This document shows positions 5,257 through 13,104 of a stretch of 40,006 nucleotides of DNA, piece by piece. Every line of letters starts with the position of its first letter. Position 1 is the first letter of the stretch. Made by a program: the position numbers and the translations under genes. The notes beneath the pieces were generated by a model. That model saw only the letters and a program-made list of their open reading frames with translations. It searched no databases and was not told where the DNA came from. Source of the stretch: an uncultured Collinsella sp. (GTDB lineage Bacteria; Actinomycetota; Coriobacteriia; Coriobacteriales; Coriobacteriaceae); NCBI GenBank assembly GCA_934630385.1, contig CAKTWE010000009.1:1-40006 (forward strand), read 5' to 3'.

Positions 5257-8127
5257 ATGACTACGCAACAGCAGATTGATATTGAATTCGACTCGCTTGC
5301 ACGCGAGAACGATTCACCCAAGCTCATCGCCAACTCGAAGGCGACAGGCGGAACACTACTATCCGTTATCAAGGAGCAGCTCTCAACCTGCAGCTCTTTT
5401 GACTTTTGCGTAGCGTTTGTTGCAGACGGCGGCCTTCAAATCCTGGTCGAGGCGTTCCAGGAGCTCAAGCAGCGTGGCATTAAGGGCAGACTGCTCACGT
5501 CCACCTATCTCAACTTCAACTCACCCGATGCGTTTCGAAAGCTCCTGGAATACGACAACATAGAAGTTCGCGTATTCCAGGGTAATTTGCATGCCAAGGG
5601 ATACATTTTTGATAAGGGCGAAACCAGCACGGTCATCGTCGGCAGCTCCAACATGACGCAGACCGCCCTCACCTGTAATAAAGAATGGAACGTGCTGTAC
5701 CAGACTGTCGAGAACAGCCGCCTGCTCGGAGAGCTTAGAGGCGAGTTTGATTCGCTGTGGAACGACACCTCAACCGTTTTGCTTTCCCAAGACTGGATTG
5801 AGAACTATGCCGCATATCGATCGGCACGTCCGTCAAAGCCCAAATCGAAACCGACGTTCCAGGCAACTGTTAGCCCAACCACGAATGACCTCGAAGAAAT
5901 CAAGCCCAATAAAATGCAGCAGCGCGCCCTTGAGGCGCTCGATGTAATCCATCGCAAGGGCGAGACCCGCGCCCTGCTGGTCTCGGCAACCGGCACCGGC
6001 AAGACCTTCCTTTCGGCGTTCGATGTACTCGCGTTTAAACCCCGGCGCGTCCTCTTTCTTGCGCACCGCCGGCGCATTATTGACGCCTCCCGCGCAAGCT
6101 ACGAACGGCTCTTAGGTAGTACCTATACGTTCGACACCTATCAAACTGGCAAGAATACAAGCAATGCCACCTGCGTGTTTGCCATGTGTTCTTCGGTCGC
6201 CAAACATTTGAGCGATTTCTGTCCCGATGAGTTCGACTACATCGTCATCGACGAGGCCCACCGCACGGGATCCCAGGGCTACCAATCCATCATGTCGCAC
6301 TTTACGCCTCGGTTTTATCTGGGCATGACCGCTACACCCAATCGCACCGACGGCTATGACGTCTTTGCCCTTTTCAACCACGTCATCGCGTTCCAGATCA
6401 CGCTGCAGGACGCTTTGGCCGAGGAGATGCTTGCCCCCTTCCATTATTTTGGCATTCACGATCTGGAGATTGACGACGAAACGGTCGAAGATACCGCCTT
6501 GTTCGGACGCTTAACATCCGACGAGCGCGTGCGTCACATCGCCGAGAAGATTGAGGAATATAGCGTCACCAAAAGCAACCGCAGGGGCTTAATCTTCTGC
6601 AATCGAAACGCCGAGGCCGAAGAACTGTCACGCAAGTTCAACGCTCTCGGATATCGAACAACTGCGATTAGCGGTCAAGATTCCGATGAGGTCCGCGATG
6701 TCGCAATCAGCCGACTTGAAGCCGGCGAGCTCGAGTACATTTTCTCGGTTGATATCATGAACGAAGGCGTCGACATCCCCTCGCTCAATCAGATCATCAT
6801 GCTTCGACGCACCGACTCCGCAATCATCTTTATTCAGCAGCTCGGCCGTGGCCTGCGCTTGGACAGCGGCAAGGAATACGCACTGATACTCGACTTTATT
6901 GGCAATTACCAGAGCAACTTCTTGGTACCCATCGCGCTTTCGGGCGACAAGACGTACAACAAAGATCGCCTGCGTCGTCTCGTCCAAGAGGGCGATTCGG
7001 TGATACCCGGATGCTCGACCGTGAGCTTCGATCGTATTTCCGAGGCACGCATTTACAAGGCCATCGATGGCGGCAACTTTACCTCCGCCCGCTTTTTGAA
7101 GAACGAATATCTCGACTTGCGGCAGAAGCTCGGAAAGATCCCCTCGCTGCTCGAATTTGATCGCAACGGCTCTATCGACCCGCTACTCATCTTCAAAAGC
7201 AGCAAGTCCTACCACGATTTTCTTTCCAAATGTGAGCCGGACTACACGGTCCAGTTTTCCTCGGACCAGATTAAAATCCTCAGATTTATTTCTCAAAAAC
7301 TTGCCGCGGGCAAGCGATTTGAAGATCTCTATTTGCTTCAAACGCTCGTCGAAGCCGGACACGAGGGCTACCGGCATATGCGCGAGGCTGCGCTTAGGAA
7401 CTACCGCGCACAACTTAAGGACAGCGCCGTTAGGTCGGCAATCGCAGTCCTTAAGGGCGACTTTGCCACTCCTAAGGATTTCGTTTCCCTGCTTATTGAC
7501 GATGGGACCGGACCTCGTCTGACCGAAGCGTTTGCGACCGCCCTGCGCAACGCAGAGTTCAAGCGTCAGATTCTTGAAGTGCTGGATTTTGGTATTGCGC
7601 GCAACCGACTCGACTATGCCGAGACGTACGAAAACACAAATTTCGTTCTCAACGCCAAGTACACATACGAGGAGGTTTGCCGCCTGATGAACTGGGAAAA
7701 GAACATCAACGGCCAAAATCTTGGCGGCTATTTCTACGACGAGAAGACCAATACATTCCCCGTGTTTATTAACTATGACAAGGCGCCCGACATTAGTGAG
7801 TCAATTCAGTATGAAGACCGCTTTGTTTCGCCGAGTAAGCTAGTTGCAATCTCTAAGAACAACCGCACGCTCAACTCCCCCGAGATTCAGCGCCTGAAGA
7901 CATGGCCGGAAAACGGCCTGAAGACGTATTTGTTTATGCGAAAGAACAAGGACGATAAGGGTGGCAAGGAGTTCTATTTCTTAGGCGAAATGCATCCGAC
8001 CGGTGAGTTCGAAGCTATTAAAACTAAGAGCGGCGACAACGCCGTTGAAATCGAATATGAGCTCAACGCACCCGTGAGGCAAGACATTTACGAGTTTATG
8101 CTCAGCGATTTGAGCGAGGCAGAGTGA
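5257..8127 (+). CDS. PLD-domain superfamily 2 helicase with DUF3427 C terminus
   Basis: 956 residues from ATG 5257, with GAAAGG about 10 nt upstream; TTG 5248 is a weaker alternative. Domains in order: an N-terminal phospholipase-D-like domain with HAKGYIF (about residue 112) and GSSNMTQTAL. A superfamily 2 helicase follows, with Walker A ATGTGKTFLSAF (about 243-254), DEAH (about 332) and TATPNRTD (about 358). Helicase motifs VDIMNEGVDIPSL and QQLGRGLRL (about 527) follow. The last third matches DUF3427 in layout (YTYEEVCRLMNW, VFINYDKAP). The PLD domain has only one HxK motif, so a nuclease would need a dimer. Such proteins are cytoplasmic DNA translocases of uncertain role, often found in defence-rich regions. 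It shares a terminator with the convergent Nudix gene. Confidence 0.85.
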   Translation: MTTQQQIDIEFDSLARENDSPKLIANSKATGGTLLSVIKEQLSTCSSFDFCVAFVADGGLQILVEAFQELKQRGIKGRLLTSTYLNFNSPDAFRKLLEYDNIEVRVFQGNLHAKGYIFDKGETSTVIVGSSNMTQTALTCNKEWNVLYQTVENSRLLGELRGEFDSLWNDTSTVLLSQDWIENYAAYRSARPSKPKSKPTFQATVSPTTNDLEEIKPNKMQQRALEALDVIHRKGETRALLVSATGTGKTFLSAFDVLAFKPRRVLFLAHRRRIIDASRASYERLLGSTYTFDTYQTGKNTSNATCVFAMCSSVAKHLSDFCPDEFDYIVIDEAHRTGSQGYQSIMSHFTPRFYLGMTATPNRTDGYDVFALFNHVIAFQITLQDALAEEMLAPFHYFGIHDLEIDDETVEDTALFGRLTSDERVRHIAEKIEEYSVTKSNRRGLIFCNRNAEAEELSRKFNALGYRTTAISGQDSDEVRDVAISRLEAGELEYIFSVDIMNEGVDIPSLNQIIMLRRTDSAIIFIQQLGRGLRLDSGKEYALILDFIGNYQSNFLVPIALSGDKTYNKDRLRRLVQEGDSVIPGCSTVSFDRISEARIYKAIDGGNFTSARFLKNEYLDLRQKLGKIPSLLEFDRNGSIDPLLIFKSSKSYHDFLSKCEPDYTVQFSSDQIKILRFISQKLAAGKRFEDLYLLQTLVEAGHEGYRHMREAALRNYRAQLKDSAVRSAIAVLKGDFATPKDFVSLLIDDGTGPRLTEAFATALRNAEFKRQILEVLDFGIARNRLDYAETYENTNFVLNAKYTYEEVCRLMNWEKNINGQNLGGYFYDEKTNTFPVFINYDKAPDISESIQYEDRFVSPSKLVAISKNNRTLNSPEIQRLKTWPENGLKTYLFMRKNKDDKGGKEFYFLGEMHPTGEFEAIKTKSGDNAVEIEYELNAPVRQDIYEFMLSDLSEAE

Positions 8128-8130
8128 CAA

Positions 8131-8165
8131 AAAGGGGCGAGGCACCATGTGGCGCCCGCCCCTTT
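8131..8165. terminator. Bidirectional terminator between helicase and Nudix genes
   Basis: A perfect 9-bp stem AAAGGGGCG (8131-8139) / CGCCCCTTT (8157-8165) lies between the convergent stops at 8127 and 8167, with A/T runs on both outer sides so it can end transcription in either direction. The right arm nearly touches the Nudix stop codon. Confidence 0.75.
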
Positions 8166-8166
8166 C

Positions 8167-8562
8167 TTACTTAAGCCCGAGTTTCTTCTCGAGCTCCCTA
8201 ACGACTTTAACGTCCGCTGGAAGCCAATCGACATCCCACAGGTTATTGGTATCGAGCCACTTCATGTCCTCGTGAGCGTGCTCTTTGAACTCCCCCGAAA
8301 GGATGTTAGCCAGGTAGCACTGCATCGACAGGTGGAACGTCTCGTAATCGTGCTCGACCGTGCAAAGATAGTCGAGGTTACCGATCGTGACCTCGAGCTC
8401 TTCTTGAATCTCGCGCACGATTGCCTGCTCGCCGGTCTCGCCCGGCTCGAGCTTGCCGCCCGGAAATTCCCAGCCGTCTTTAAACTCACCATAGCCGCGC
8501 TGGCAGCTCAGGATTTTTCCGTCCCTCTGAATAATCGCTGCTGCAACATTGATTGATTTCAT
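8167..8562 (-). CDS. Nudix hydrolase, MutT-type (8-oxo-dGTP diphosphatase-like)
   Basis: 131 residues. The Nudix box is complete, GGKLEPGETGEQAIVREIQEELE, following the GX5EX7REUXEEXGU pattern except that the last glycine-hydrophobic pair is replaced by E-V. The N terminus INVAAAIIQRDGKILSCQRGYGEFKDGWEFPGGK is typical of MutT enzymes that clean oxidised nucleotides, and the C terminus carries WL...DWLPAD. Start ATG 8562 lies in a perfect 12-bp palindrome ATAACTAGTTAT (8561-8572) and has a GGAGAGG upstream. The gene converges on the DUF3427 helicase. Similar helicase/MutT neighbourhoods are known to me only from memory, so a functional link is tentative. The gap 8563-8659 holds nothing else. 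Confidence 0.88.
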   Translation of the reverse strand: MKSINVAAAIIQRDGKILSCQRGYGEFKDGWEFPGGKLEPGETGEQAIVREIQEELEVTIGNLDYLCTVEHDYETFHLSMQCYLANILSGEFKEHAHEDMKWLDTNNLWDVDWLPADVKVVRELEKKLGLK

Positions 8563-8659
8563 AACTAGTTATCACCTCTCCAGTTGAGCTCAACCAGTAT
8601 AGGTGATCAACAAAGATCCGCGTGACGGAACGCTGTTAGAGACTGCATGTTTATTCGCA

Positions 8660-9283
8660 TTACCCGTTCAGTACCATCAGCAAAGGCCTCATTAGTTCGC
8701 GTCGTTTGGCGGTTTTAGAGTTCTCTTCTACAAGATCTTTCAGCCGCTGCATATCGAGCCCTCGCCCAAGCGCGTCGTTATAGGCATCGATAATTAATGA
8801 GGGGTCCTCGCAATCGAGGCAAAGATCGACAAGCGTGCGCTCGGGTTTAGTTACCGGCAGGCCGTCGAGCCAGACGACATCCTGCTCTGCAATCTCGCGC
8901 TTTACAAAGGAAAGGGATTCGTTTCTCGTATTGATGCGCATGGGCGCAATCATCCTGTAGGGGGACAGATAGAAATCGCCCATTTGCTGCAGGTTCGCCG
9001 CCGTCGTACCGCTCACGGCGATGCCATCCCACTGGCGTTTTCTCTCCCACGCGCAAAGGGAGGGATTGGTGAGCTTCCAAAATGCGTTGAGCTCGTCGGT
9101 GTCTCGGCGCTGTGTTCCAGCCATCCGGTAGGCGCCGTGGCATATCCGCTCAAGACGACCCGCACGGCATGAGTGTGCCAGCGCATCTCGAGAGATGTCC
9201 ATGCGAGCCGCCTGAGCTGTGGTGAACACGCCCTCGCTATCGGAGAGCTCACTTATCGCCGTTATGTTACTAAAGTACTTCAT
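8660..9283 (-). CDS. AbiEi-family antitoxin-like protein, no adjacent toxin
   Basis: 207 residues from ATG 9283. The N terminus GVFTTAQAARMDISRDALAHSCRAGRLERICHGAYRM is the winged-helix 'AbiEi antitoxin N-terminal' domain of type IV toxin-antitoxin systems. The rest (VSGTTAANLQQMGDF, LPVTKPERTLVDLCL, SLIIDAYNDALGRG) matches the effector half of these proteins. In the known systems an AbiEii nucleotidyltransferase follows; here the gene ends at 8660 and the next gene downstream is a Nudix hydrolase, so it is an orphan in this window. An in-frame ATG at 9307 lies upstream of the promoter -10 at 9290-9295, so 9283 is preferred; translation would then be leaderless. Confidence 0.8.
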   Translation of the reverse strand: MKYFSNITAISELSDSEGVFTTAQAARMDISRDALAHSCRAGRLERICHGAYRMAGTQRRDTDELNAFWKLTNPSLCAWERKRQWDGIAVSGTTAANLQQMGDFYLSPYRMIAPMRINTRNESLSFVKREIAEQDVVWLDGLPVTKPERTLVDLCLDCEDPSLIIDAYNDALGRGLDMQRLKDLVEENSKTAKRRELMRPLLMVLNG

Positions 9284-9318
9284 GTTGCAATTGTAGGATA
9301 TTTTCATACTTTTGCAAC
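9284..9318 (-). promoter_or_regulatory. Leaderless promoter with inverted repeat for the AbiEi-like gene
   Basis: Reading the minus strand, TTGCAA (-35, 9317-9312) is followed after 16 bp by TACAAT (-10, 9295-9290). After 6 more bases comes the ATG at 9283, so the transcript would begin at or next to the A of ATG. GTTGCAA and TTGCAAC flank the -10 region as inverted arms. AbiEi proteins are known to repress their own operons by binding inverted repeats, so this is a plausible autoregulatory site. Confidence 0.6.
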
Positions 9319-9412
9319 GTGATTATTAATCCATGCGATCAGTTTGCCTTGTTTATCCCATTTCTGACGCCGCTTTGCTACCGGTACCCCATCAGCCGCT
9401 ATCGAGGTCTAA

Positions 9413-9576
9413 TGGTTTTCCGCGAAGTGAGCGTCTGTTTTTGGACCCCTGGAGCATCCACATTTTTCGGCAGTGAAATCGCAGGATTCCGGCATTAAAA
9501 CCGCAGGAAACGACACGCTCAAAGTGTCGACGCTTCGGGGGCCCGATTTAGCTCGTTCACTTCTCGGAAAAGTATT
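9413..9576. repeat. 164-bp palindrome-ended element, copy 1
   Basis: The ends are imperfect inverted repeats (9411-9433 against 9554-9576, 19 of 23 matching) built on TTTTCCGCGAAGTGA. The interior contains GGACCCCTGGAGCATCC, AAAACCGCAGGAAACG and TGTCGACGCTTCGGGGG. Copy 2 at 12452-12615 has the same length, the same ends and the same internal blocks in the same orientation. Neither copy contains an open frame of note, so they look like non-autonomous (MITE-like) or structured intergenic elements. The remaining gap 9308-9412 shows no gene. Confidence 0.75.
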
Positions 9577-9652
9577 AGACCTCGCTGCTAGCTACCCAGA
9601 AGGACACCCCTCTCTTCCCTACTGCCACCCAAAAACTCATCCAACATTAATC

Positions 9653-9680
9653 TTGGCTCAAGAATCGCTTAATCTATAAC
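9653..9680 (+). promoter_or_regulatory. Probable promoter for the DUF4342/two-component genes
   Basis: TTGGCT (9653-9658) and TATAAC (9675-9680) are 16 bp apart and point toward the gene at 9799. The implied leader of roughly 110 nt is very GC-rich and can fold (for example the arms around CGCCCGGGC and GCCCGGCG at 9750-9770). No other promoter-like pair is evident in the gap. Confidence 0.45.
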
Positions 9681-9798
9681 CTGCACTATAGAGTTCGACC
9701 AAGGGCGGGGCGGCGCCGCGCAACGCAGGCCGCCGAACGCAACGCTCGCGCCCGGGCAGATCGCCCGGCGTCGCGCCCATCGAACGAAAGGACAGGTC

Positions 9799-10341
9799 AT
9801 GGACGACCTCGAAAAAGTTGAAACCATCCGCACCAAGTGCAACGTGAGCTACACCGACGCCAAGGCCGCGCTCGACGCCGCCGACGGCAACGTTCTGGAT
9901 GCCATCATTTGGCTCGAGTCGCAGGGCAAGACCCAGACCACGTCGGCGCATGCCGCCACCGAGTCCGAGCCGGTCGATGAGCCCTCGGCCGAGATGGCCG
10001 CCGCACAGGCCGCCTACGAAAAGTCGAGCGAAAAGACCGACTTCTCCAAGAAGATGGACAGCGTGTGGGAGTACCTCAAAAAGCTCTTCCGCCTGAGCCT
10101 GGACACCAAGTTTATCGCCACGCGCCGCGACGCCATCATCCTCAACATCCCCATCCTGATTCCCATCGTCGCCCTGTTTGCCTGGGGCGCCACGATATGG
10201 CTGATGCTGCTTGGCCTGTTCTTTGGCATGCGCTACCGCATCGATAGCGACGGCGACGTGCCCGGCAGCATCAACAACCTGATGGACAGCGCTGCCAATG
10301 CCGCGGACGACATCAAGCAAAATCTGAACGACGACAAGTAA
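9799..10341 (+). CDS. DUF4342 membrane protein with UBA-like N terminus
   Basis: 180 residues, ATG 9799 preceded by GAAAGGA. The first 45 residues (VETIRTKCNVSYTDAKAALDAADGNVLDAIIWLE) have the ubiquitin-associated-like three-helix pattern found at the start of DUF4342 proteins. A polar Ala/Ser/Glu linker follows, then a hydrophobic segment IILNIPILIPIVALFAWGATIWLMLLGLFFGM (about residues 114-145) that likely inserts in the membrane as a hairpin or helix pair. An acidic tail ends the protein. It lies 18 bp upstream of the response regulator and is probably co-transcribed with it, as DUF4342 genes commonly are with a two-component system. It may modulate that system at the membrane. Confidence 0.75.
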   Translation: MDDLEKVETIRTKCNVSYTDAKAALDAADGNVLDAIIWLESQGKTQTTSAHAATESEPVDEPSAEMAAAQAAYEKSSEKTDFSKKMDSVWEYLKKLFRLSLDTKFIATRRDAIILNIPILIPIVALFAWGATIWLMLLGLFFGMRYRIDSDGDVPGSINNLMDSAANAADDIKQNLNDDK

Positions 10342-10359
10342 TCGCAGACGGGGGCACGT

Positions 10360-11145
10360 ATGGCACGAATCCTGATCGTAGAGGACGAGGAGAAAATCGC
10401 CCGCTTTGTGACGCTCGAGCTGGAGCACGAGGGCTACCAGGTGGAGCACGCCGCCGATGGCCGCACCGCCGTTGACCTAGCGCTGGAGCGCGACTACGAT
10501 CTGATCCTGCTCGATGTACTGTTGCCGCAGCTCAACGGCATGGAGGTGCTGCGGCGCGTACGCAAGCACAAGGATGTGCCGGTGATCATGGTCACCGCGC
10601 GCGATGCCGTGATGGACAAGGTGGCCGGGCTTGACGCCGGTGCTGACGATTACCTGACCAAGCCGTTTGCGATCGAGGAGCTGTTCGCACGGATCCGCGT
10701 GGCGTTGAAGCGCGCTGAGGCCGTACGGGCGGCTTCGGGCGCGGTCGGCACCGGTGCCGGGGCGGGCACGGCGGGCGGCGCGGGCGGCAACGCCGCCGCG
10801 ACGCCTCCAGCCAGCGACACGGCCCAGGTCCCTGCCGCGCCCTCCCCCGCCGCGCTCACCGTGGGTTCGGTCGCGCTCGATCCCGACCGCCGCGAAGTCA
10901 CGGTCGGCGGCTCGCCCATCGTGCTGACCGCCCGCGAGTTCGACGTCCTCGCCCTGCTTATGGCGCACGCCGGCACCGTGCTCACGCGCGAACGCATCGC
11001 GCACGAGGCGCTGGGCTACGAATACGTGGGCGACACCAACAACGTCGACGTGCACATCGCGCACCTGCGTGCCAAGATCGAAGACGCCGGCGGTGCCCGC
11101 ATCATCCAGACCGTGCGCGGGGTGGGCTATGTCTGCCGCGCGTAA
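10360..11145 (+). CDS. OmpR/PhoB-family response regulator
   Basis: 261 residues. The receiver domain (1-115) has the acidic pair ED at 8-9, phospho-acceptor Asp52 in LILLDVLLPQ, Thr79 and Lys101 in TKPF. The C-terminal winged helix (about 165-261) contains LTAREFDVLALLMAHAG and NVDVHIAHLRAKI ending in VRGVGYVCRA. Between them is an unusually long, low-complexity Gly/Ala/Pro linker of about 45 residues. Such a linker can uncouple the two domains and is common in high-GC Actinobacteria. The sensor kinase start lies inside its 3' end, giving coupled expression. The target genes are not evident here. Confidence 0.92.
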   Translation: MARILIVEDEEKIARFVTLELEHEGYQVEHAADGRTAVDLALERDYDLILLDVLLPQLNGMEVLRRVRKHKDVPVIMVTARDAVMDKVAGLDAGADDYLTKPFAIEELFARIRVALKRAEAVRAASGAVGTGAGAGTAGGAGGNAAATPPASDTAQVPAAPSPAALTVGSVALDPDRREVTVGGSPIVLTAREFDVLALLMAHAGTVLTRERIAHEALGYEYVGDTNNVDVHIAHLRAKIEDAGGARIIQTVRGVGYVCRA

Positions 11146-12424
11146 CGACGAGGCTAAGCGCGTCACCTCCATCGCCCGCGCCATCAACTGGAGCTATATG
11201 TGGCGCCGCTTGGTGAGCTACGTCTGGCTGGATCTGTTGCTGCTGCTTGTTACGGCGGCGATCCTCGTCTATGGCTGCAACCAGACGCTGCCCGATGGCG
11301 CGTTTAACGCGGGATGGATCCCCGGCGCCGCCGTTCGCAGCATGTCGCTGACCCCCGCGCGCGGCTGGGACCTGACCACGCTCACCTATACCGTCGAGCT
11401 CGCGCGTAACACCAAGACCTTCCCCCTCGCACAGGACCTCGTCACGCTATGGCCTCTCTACCTTGTCGTTGCGGGCTGGCAGGTTATCGGCGTGCTCAAC
11501 ATGCTCGGAGGCGCCCGTCGCGTGCGCCGCACCATGGCACCGCTCAACGATCTGGCCCTGCGCGTGGACGAACTCGGCCGCATGCAGCTCTCCGGCGGCA
11601 AGATGGAAACACTGGAGCAGGCCATCGAGCGCGCAAGCGTCGACTCGCCGAGCGTCACTACCGGCGACGCCGACCTGGCAAGCATCGAGGTCGCACTCAA
11701 CCGCCTGCTGCGCCAGATGCAAGAGTCCAAGCTGCAGCAGATGCGCTTTGTCAACGATGCGAGCCACGAGCTGCGCACGCCCATCGCGGTGATTCAGGGT
11801 TACGTGAACATGCTCGACCGCTGGGGCAAAGACGACCCGGACGTGCTGGCAGAGTCCATCACCTCGCTCAAAGCCGAAAGCGAGCACATGCAAGAGCTCG
11901 TGGAGCAGCTGCTGTTTTTGGCGCGCGGCGATGCCGGTCGCACCGTGCTGCGGCGCGCGAATACCAACCTGGCTGCACTGATCGGCGAGGTTTGCGAAGA
12001 ATCGCAGATGATCGATGCCGGGCACACATATCGGCTGGCGTACGATGCCGCACTTACCAGCGACATGCGCTGCAACGCATCGGTTGACGTGGCACTCGTG
12101 AAGCAGGCGCTACGCGTGATCGTGCAAAACGCCGCCAAGTATTCGGACGCGGGCACGACCGTCACGTTTGCCATAACGCCCGACGCGGGCACGGGCGCGA
12201 TTGACATAAGCGTTGAGGACGAGGGCATCGGCATGAACCAGGAATCCGCAGCTCACGCGTTTGAGCGGTTCTACCGTGCCGGCAACGCACGCAATGCCGG
12301 CGCGCAGGGCTCGGGTCTGGGGCTCGCCATTGCCAAGTGGATCGTCGACAGCCACGGCGGCGTCATCGGTGTGACCTCGGTCGAAGGCGTCGGCAGCCGC
12401 TTTACGATTCGCCTGCCGCGGTAG
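11129..12424 (+). CDS. Sensor histidine kinase
   Basis: 431 residues from ATG 11129, which overlaps the response-regulator end by 17 nt; the frame is open further upstream but only inside that gene. Two membrane helices (about 31-50 and 105-127) enclose an external loop of about 55 residues with no known sensor motif. The DHp domain carries the phosphorylated His at about 213 in NDASHELRTPIAVIQGY. The ATPase domain shows the N box (VQNAAKYSD), the G1 box (VEDEGIGM) and the G2 box (GSGLGLAIAKWIV). It belongs to the HisKA class that pairs with OmpR-type regulators. The signal sensed is unknown; the DUF4342 protein upstream may be part of the sensing unit. Confidence 0.92.
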   Translation: MSAARNDEAKRVTSIARAINWSYMWRRLVSYVWLDLLLLLVTAAILVYGCNQTLPDGAFNAGWIPGAAVRSMSLTPARGWDLTTLTYTVELARNTKTFPLAQDLVTLWPLYLVVAGWQVIGVLNMLGGARRVRRTMAPLNDLALRVDELGRMQLSGGKMETLEQAIERASVDSPSVTTGDADLASIEVALNRLLRQMQESKLQQMRFVNDASHELRTPIAVIQGYVNMLDRWGKDDPDVLAESITSLKAESEHMQELVEQLLFLARGDAGRTVLRRANTNLAALIGEVCEESQMIDAGHTYRLAYDAALTSDMRCNASVDVALVKQALRVIVQNAAKYSDAGTTVTFAITPDAGTGAIDISVEDEGIGMNQESAAHAFERFYRAGNARNAGAQGSGLGLAIAKWIVDSHGGVIGVTSVEGVGSRFTIRLPR

Positions 12425-12438
12425 GGGAGTCTCTCACG

Positions 12439-12626
12439 AATCGAAGGTGAATGCTTTTCCGCGAAGTGAACGACCTATTTTGGACCCCCGAAGCATCCGC
12501 ACTTTTTAGCGCCAAAACCGCAGGAAATACCTGACAAAACCGCAGGAAACGGTGCCTCCAAAATGTCGATGCTCCAGGAGTTCGATTTCACTCGTTCACT
12601 TCGCGGAAAAGCATTCACCTTCGATT
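12439..12626. repeat. Palindrome-ended element, copy 2, with 35-bp perfect arms
   Basis: Arms 12439-12473 and 12592-12626 are perfect inverted repeats of 35 bp with a 118-bp interior. The core 12452-12615 is exactly as long as copy 1 (9413-9576) and shares the ends and internal blocks (GGACCCCCGAAGCATCC, AAAACCGCAGGAAACG, AATGTCGATGCTCC). CCGCAGGAAA occurs twice inside. The element begins about 15 bp after the kinase stop. An intact long palindrome argues for recent spread or for selection on the folded RNA or DNA. Confidence 0.8.
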
Positions 12627-12658
12627 TACGGCAGCCCGTCAGTCTCCCTCTCGGCATT

Positions 12659-12695
12659 AAAAATGGGGCAAGGCCACACGCCTTGCCCCATTTTT
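12659..12695. terminator. Bidirectional rho-independent terminator
   Basis: A 15-bp stem, AAAAATGGGGCAAGG (12659-12673) pairing with CCTTGCCCCATTTTT (12681-12695), has a 7-nt loop. It sits between the plus-strand kinase and the minus-strand VOC gene and has T-runs on both strands. Confidence 0.85.
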
Positions 12696-12718
12696 CGTTA
12701 GCTATGACAGCTTATGCG

Positions 12719-13093
12719 CTACTCGCGGCACAGATGCACGGCGAAGCCGGCGAACTCGCGCTTAAAGTACACGAGCTTGGTGCCGCCGTCGGGCAGCAGC
12801 GCGCGCGACTCCTCGTTGACCTCGAGTCCGCGCTCGGCAAACCACTTCTCGGCCGCATCGATGTCGTTGACGGCAAAGCCAATGTGGCCCTTGGTGCCAC
12901 GACCGTTCTGCTTCATGACCTCGATCAGCGAATCGTTGAAGTACGAAACCGGGGTCTCGATAACGGGCAGGCCCATCATCGTCGAGAACAGCTCCGCGAT
13001 CTCCAGGGCGTCTGCCGGGTCGGTGGCGTTGATGCCCACGTGGGCGACGCGCATGCCAAAGAGCTCGACCGGGTTGGCGTTCTGCTCACTCAT
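12719..13093 (-). CDS. VOC-fold (glyoxalase-like) protein
   Basis: 124 residues from ATG 13093 (MSEQNANPVELFGMRVAHVGIN). The vicinal-oxygen-chelate pattern is clear: VAHVGINATDPADALEIAELFSTMMGLPV, then FNDSLIEVMKQNGRGTKGHIGFAVND and a final FKREFAGFAVHLC. His and Glu residues at the expected metal positions (AHVGI, IEVM, GHIGF) are present. VOC domains of this subtype are also found fused to KDPG/KHG aldolases in sugar-acid pathways. Here it is separate and lies 11 bp downstream of a PTS IIB gene, so it probably serves the same sugar route. Substrate not assignable. Confidence 0.75.
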   Translation of the reverse strand: MSEQNANPVELFGMRVAHVGINATDPADALEIAELFSTMMGLPVIETPVSYFNDSLIEVMKQNGRGTKGHIGFAVNDIDAAEKWFAERGLEVNEESRALLPDGGTKLVYFKREFAGFAVHLCRE

Positions 13094-13104
13094 ACAGTTA
13101 GCGC

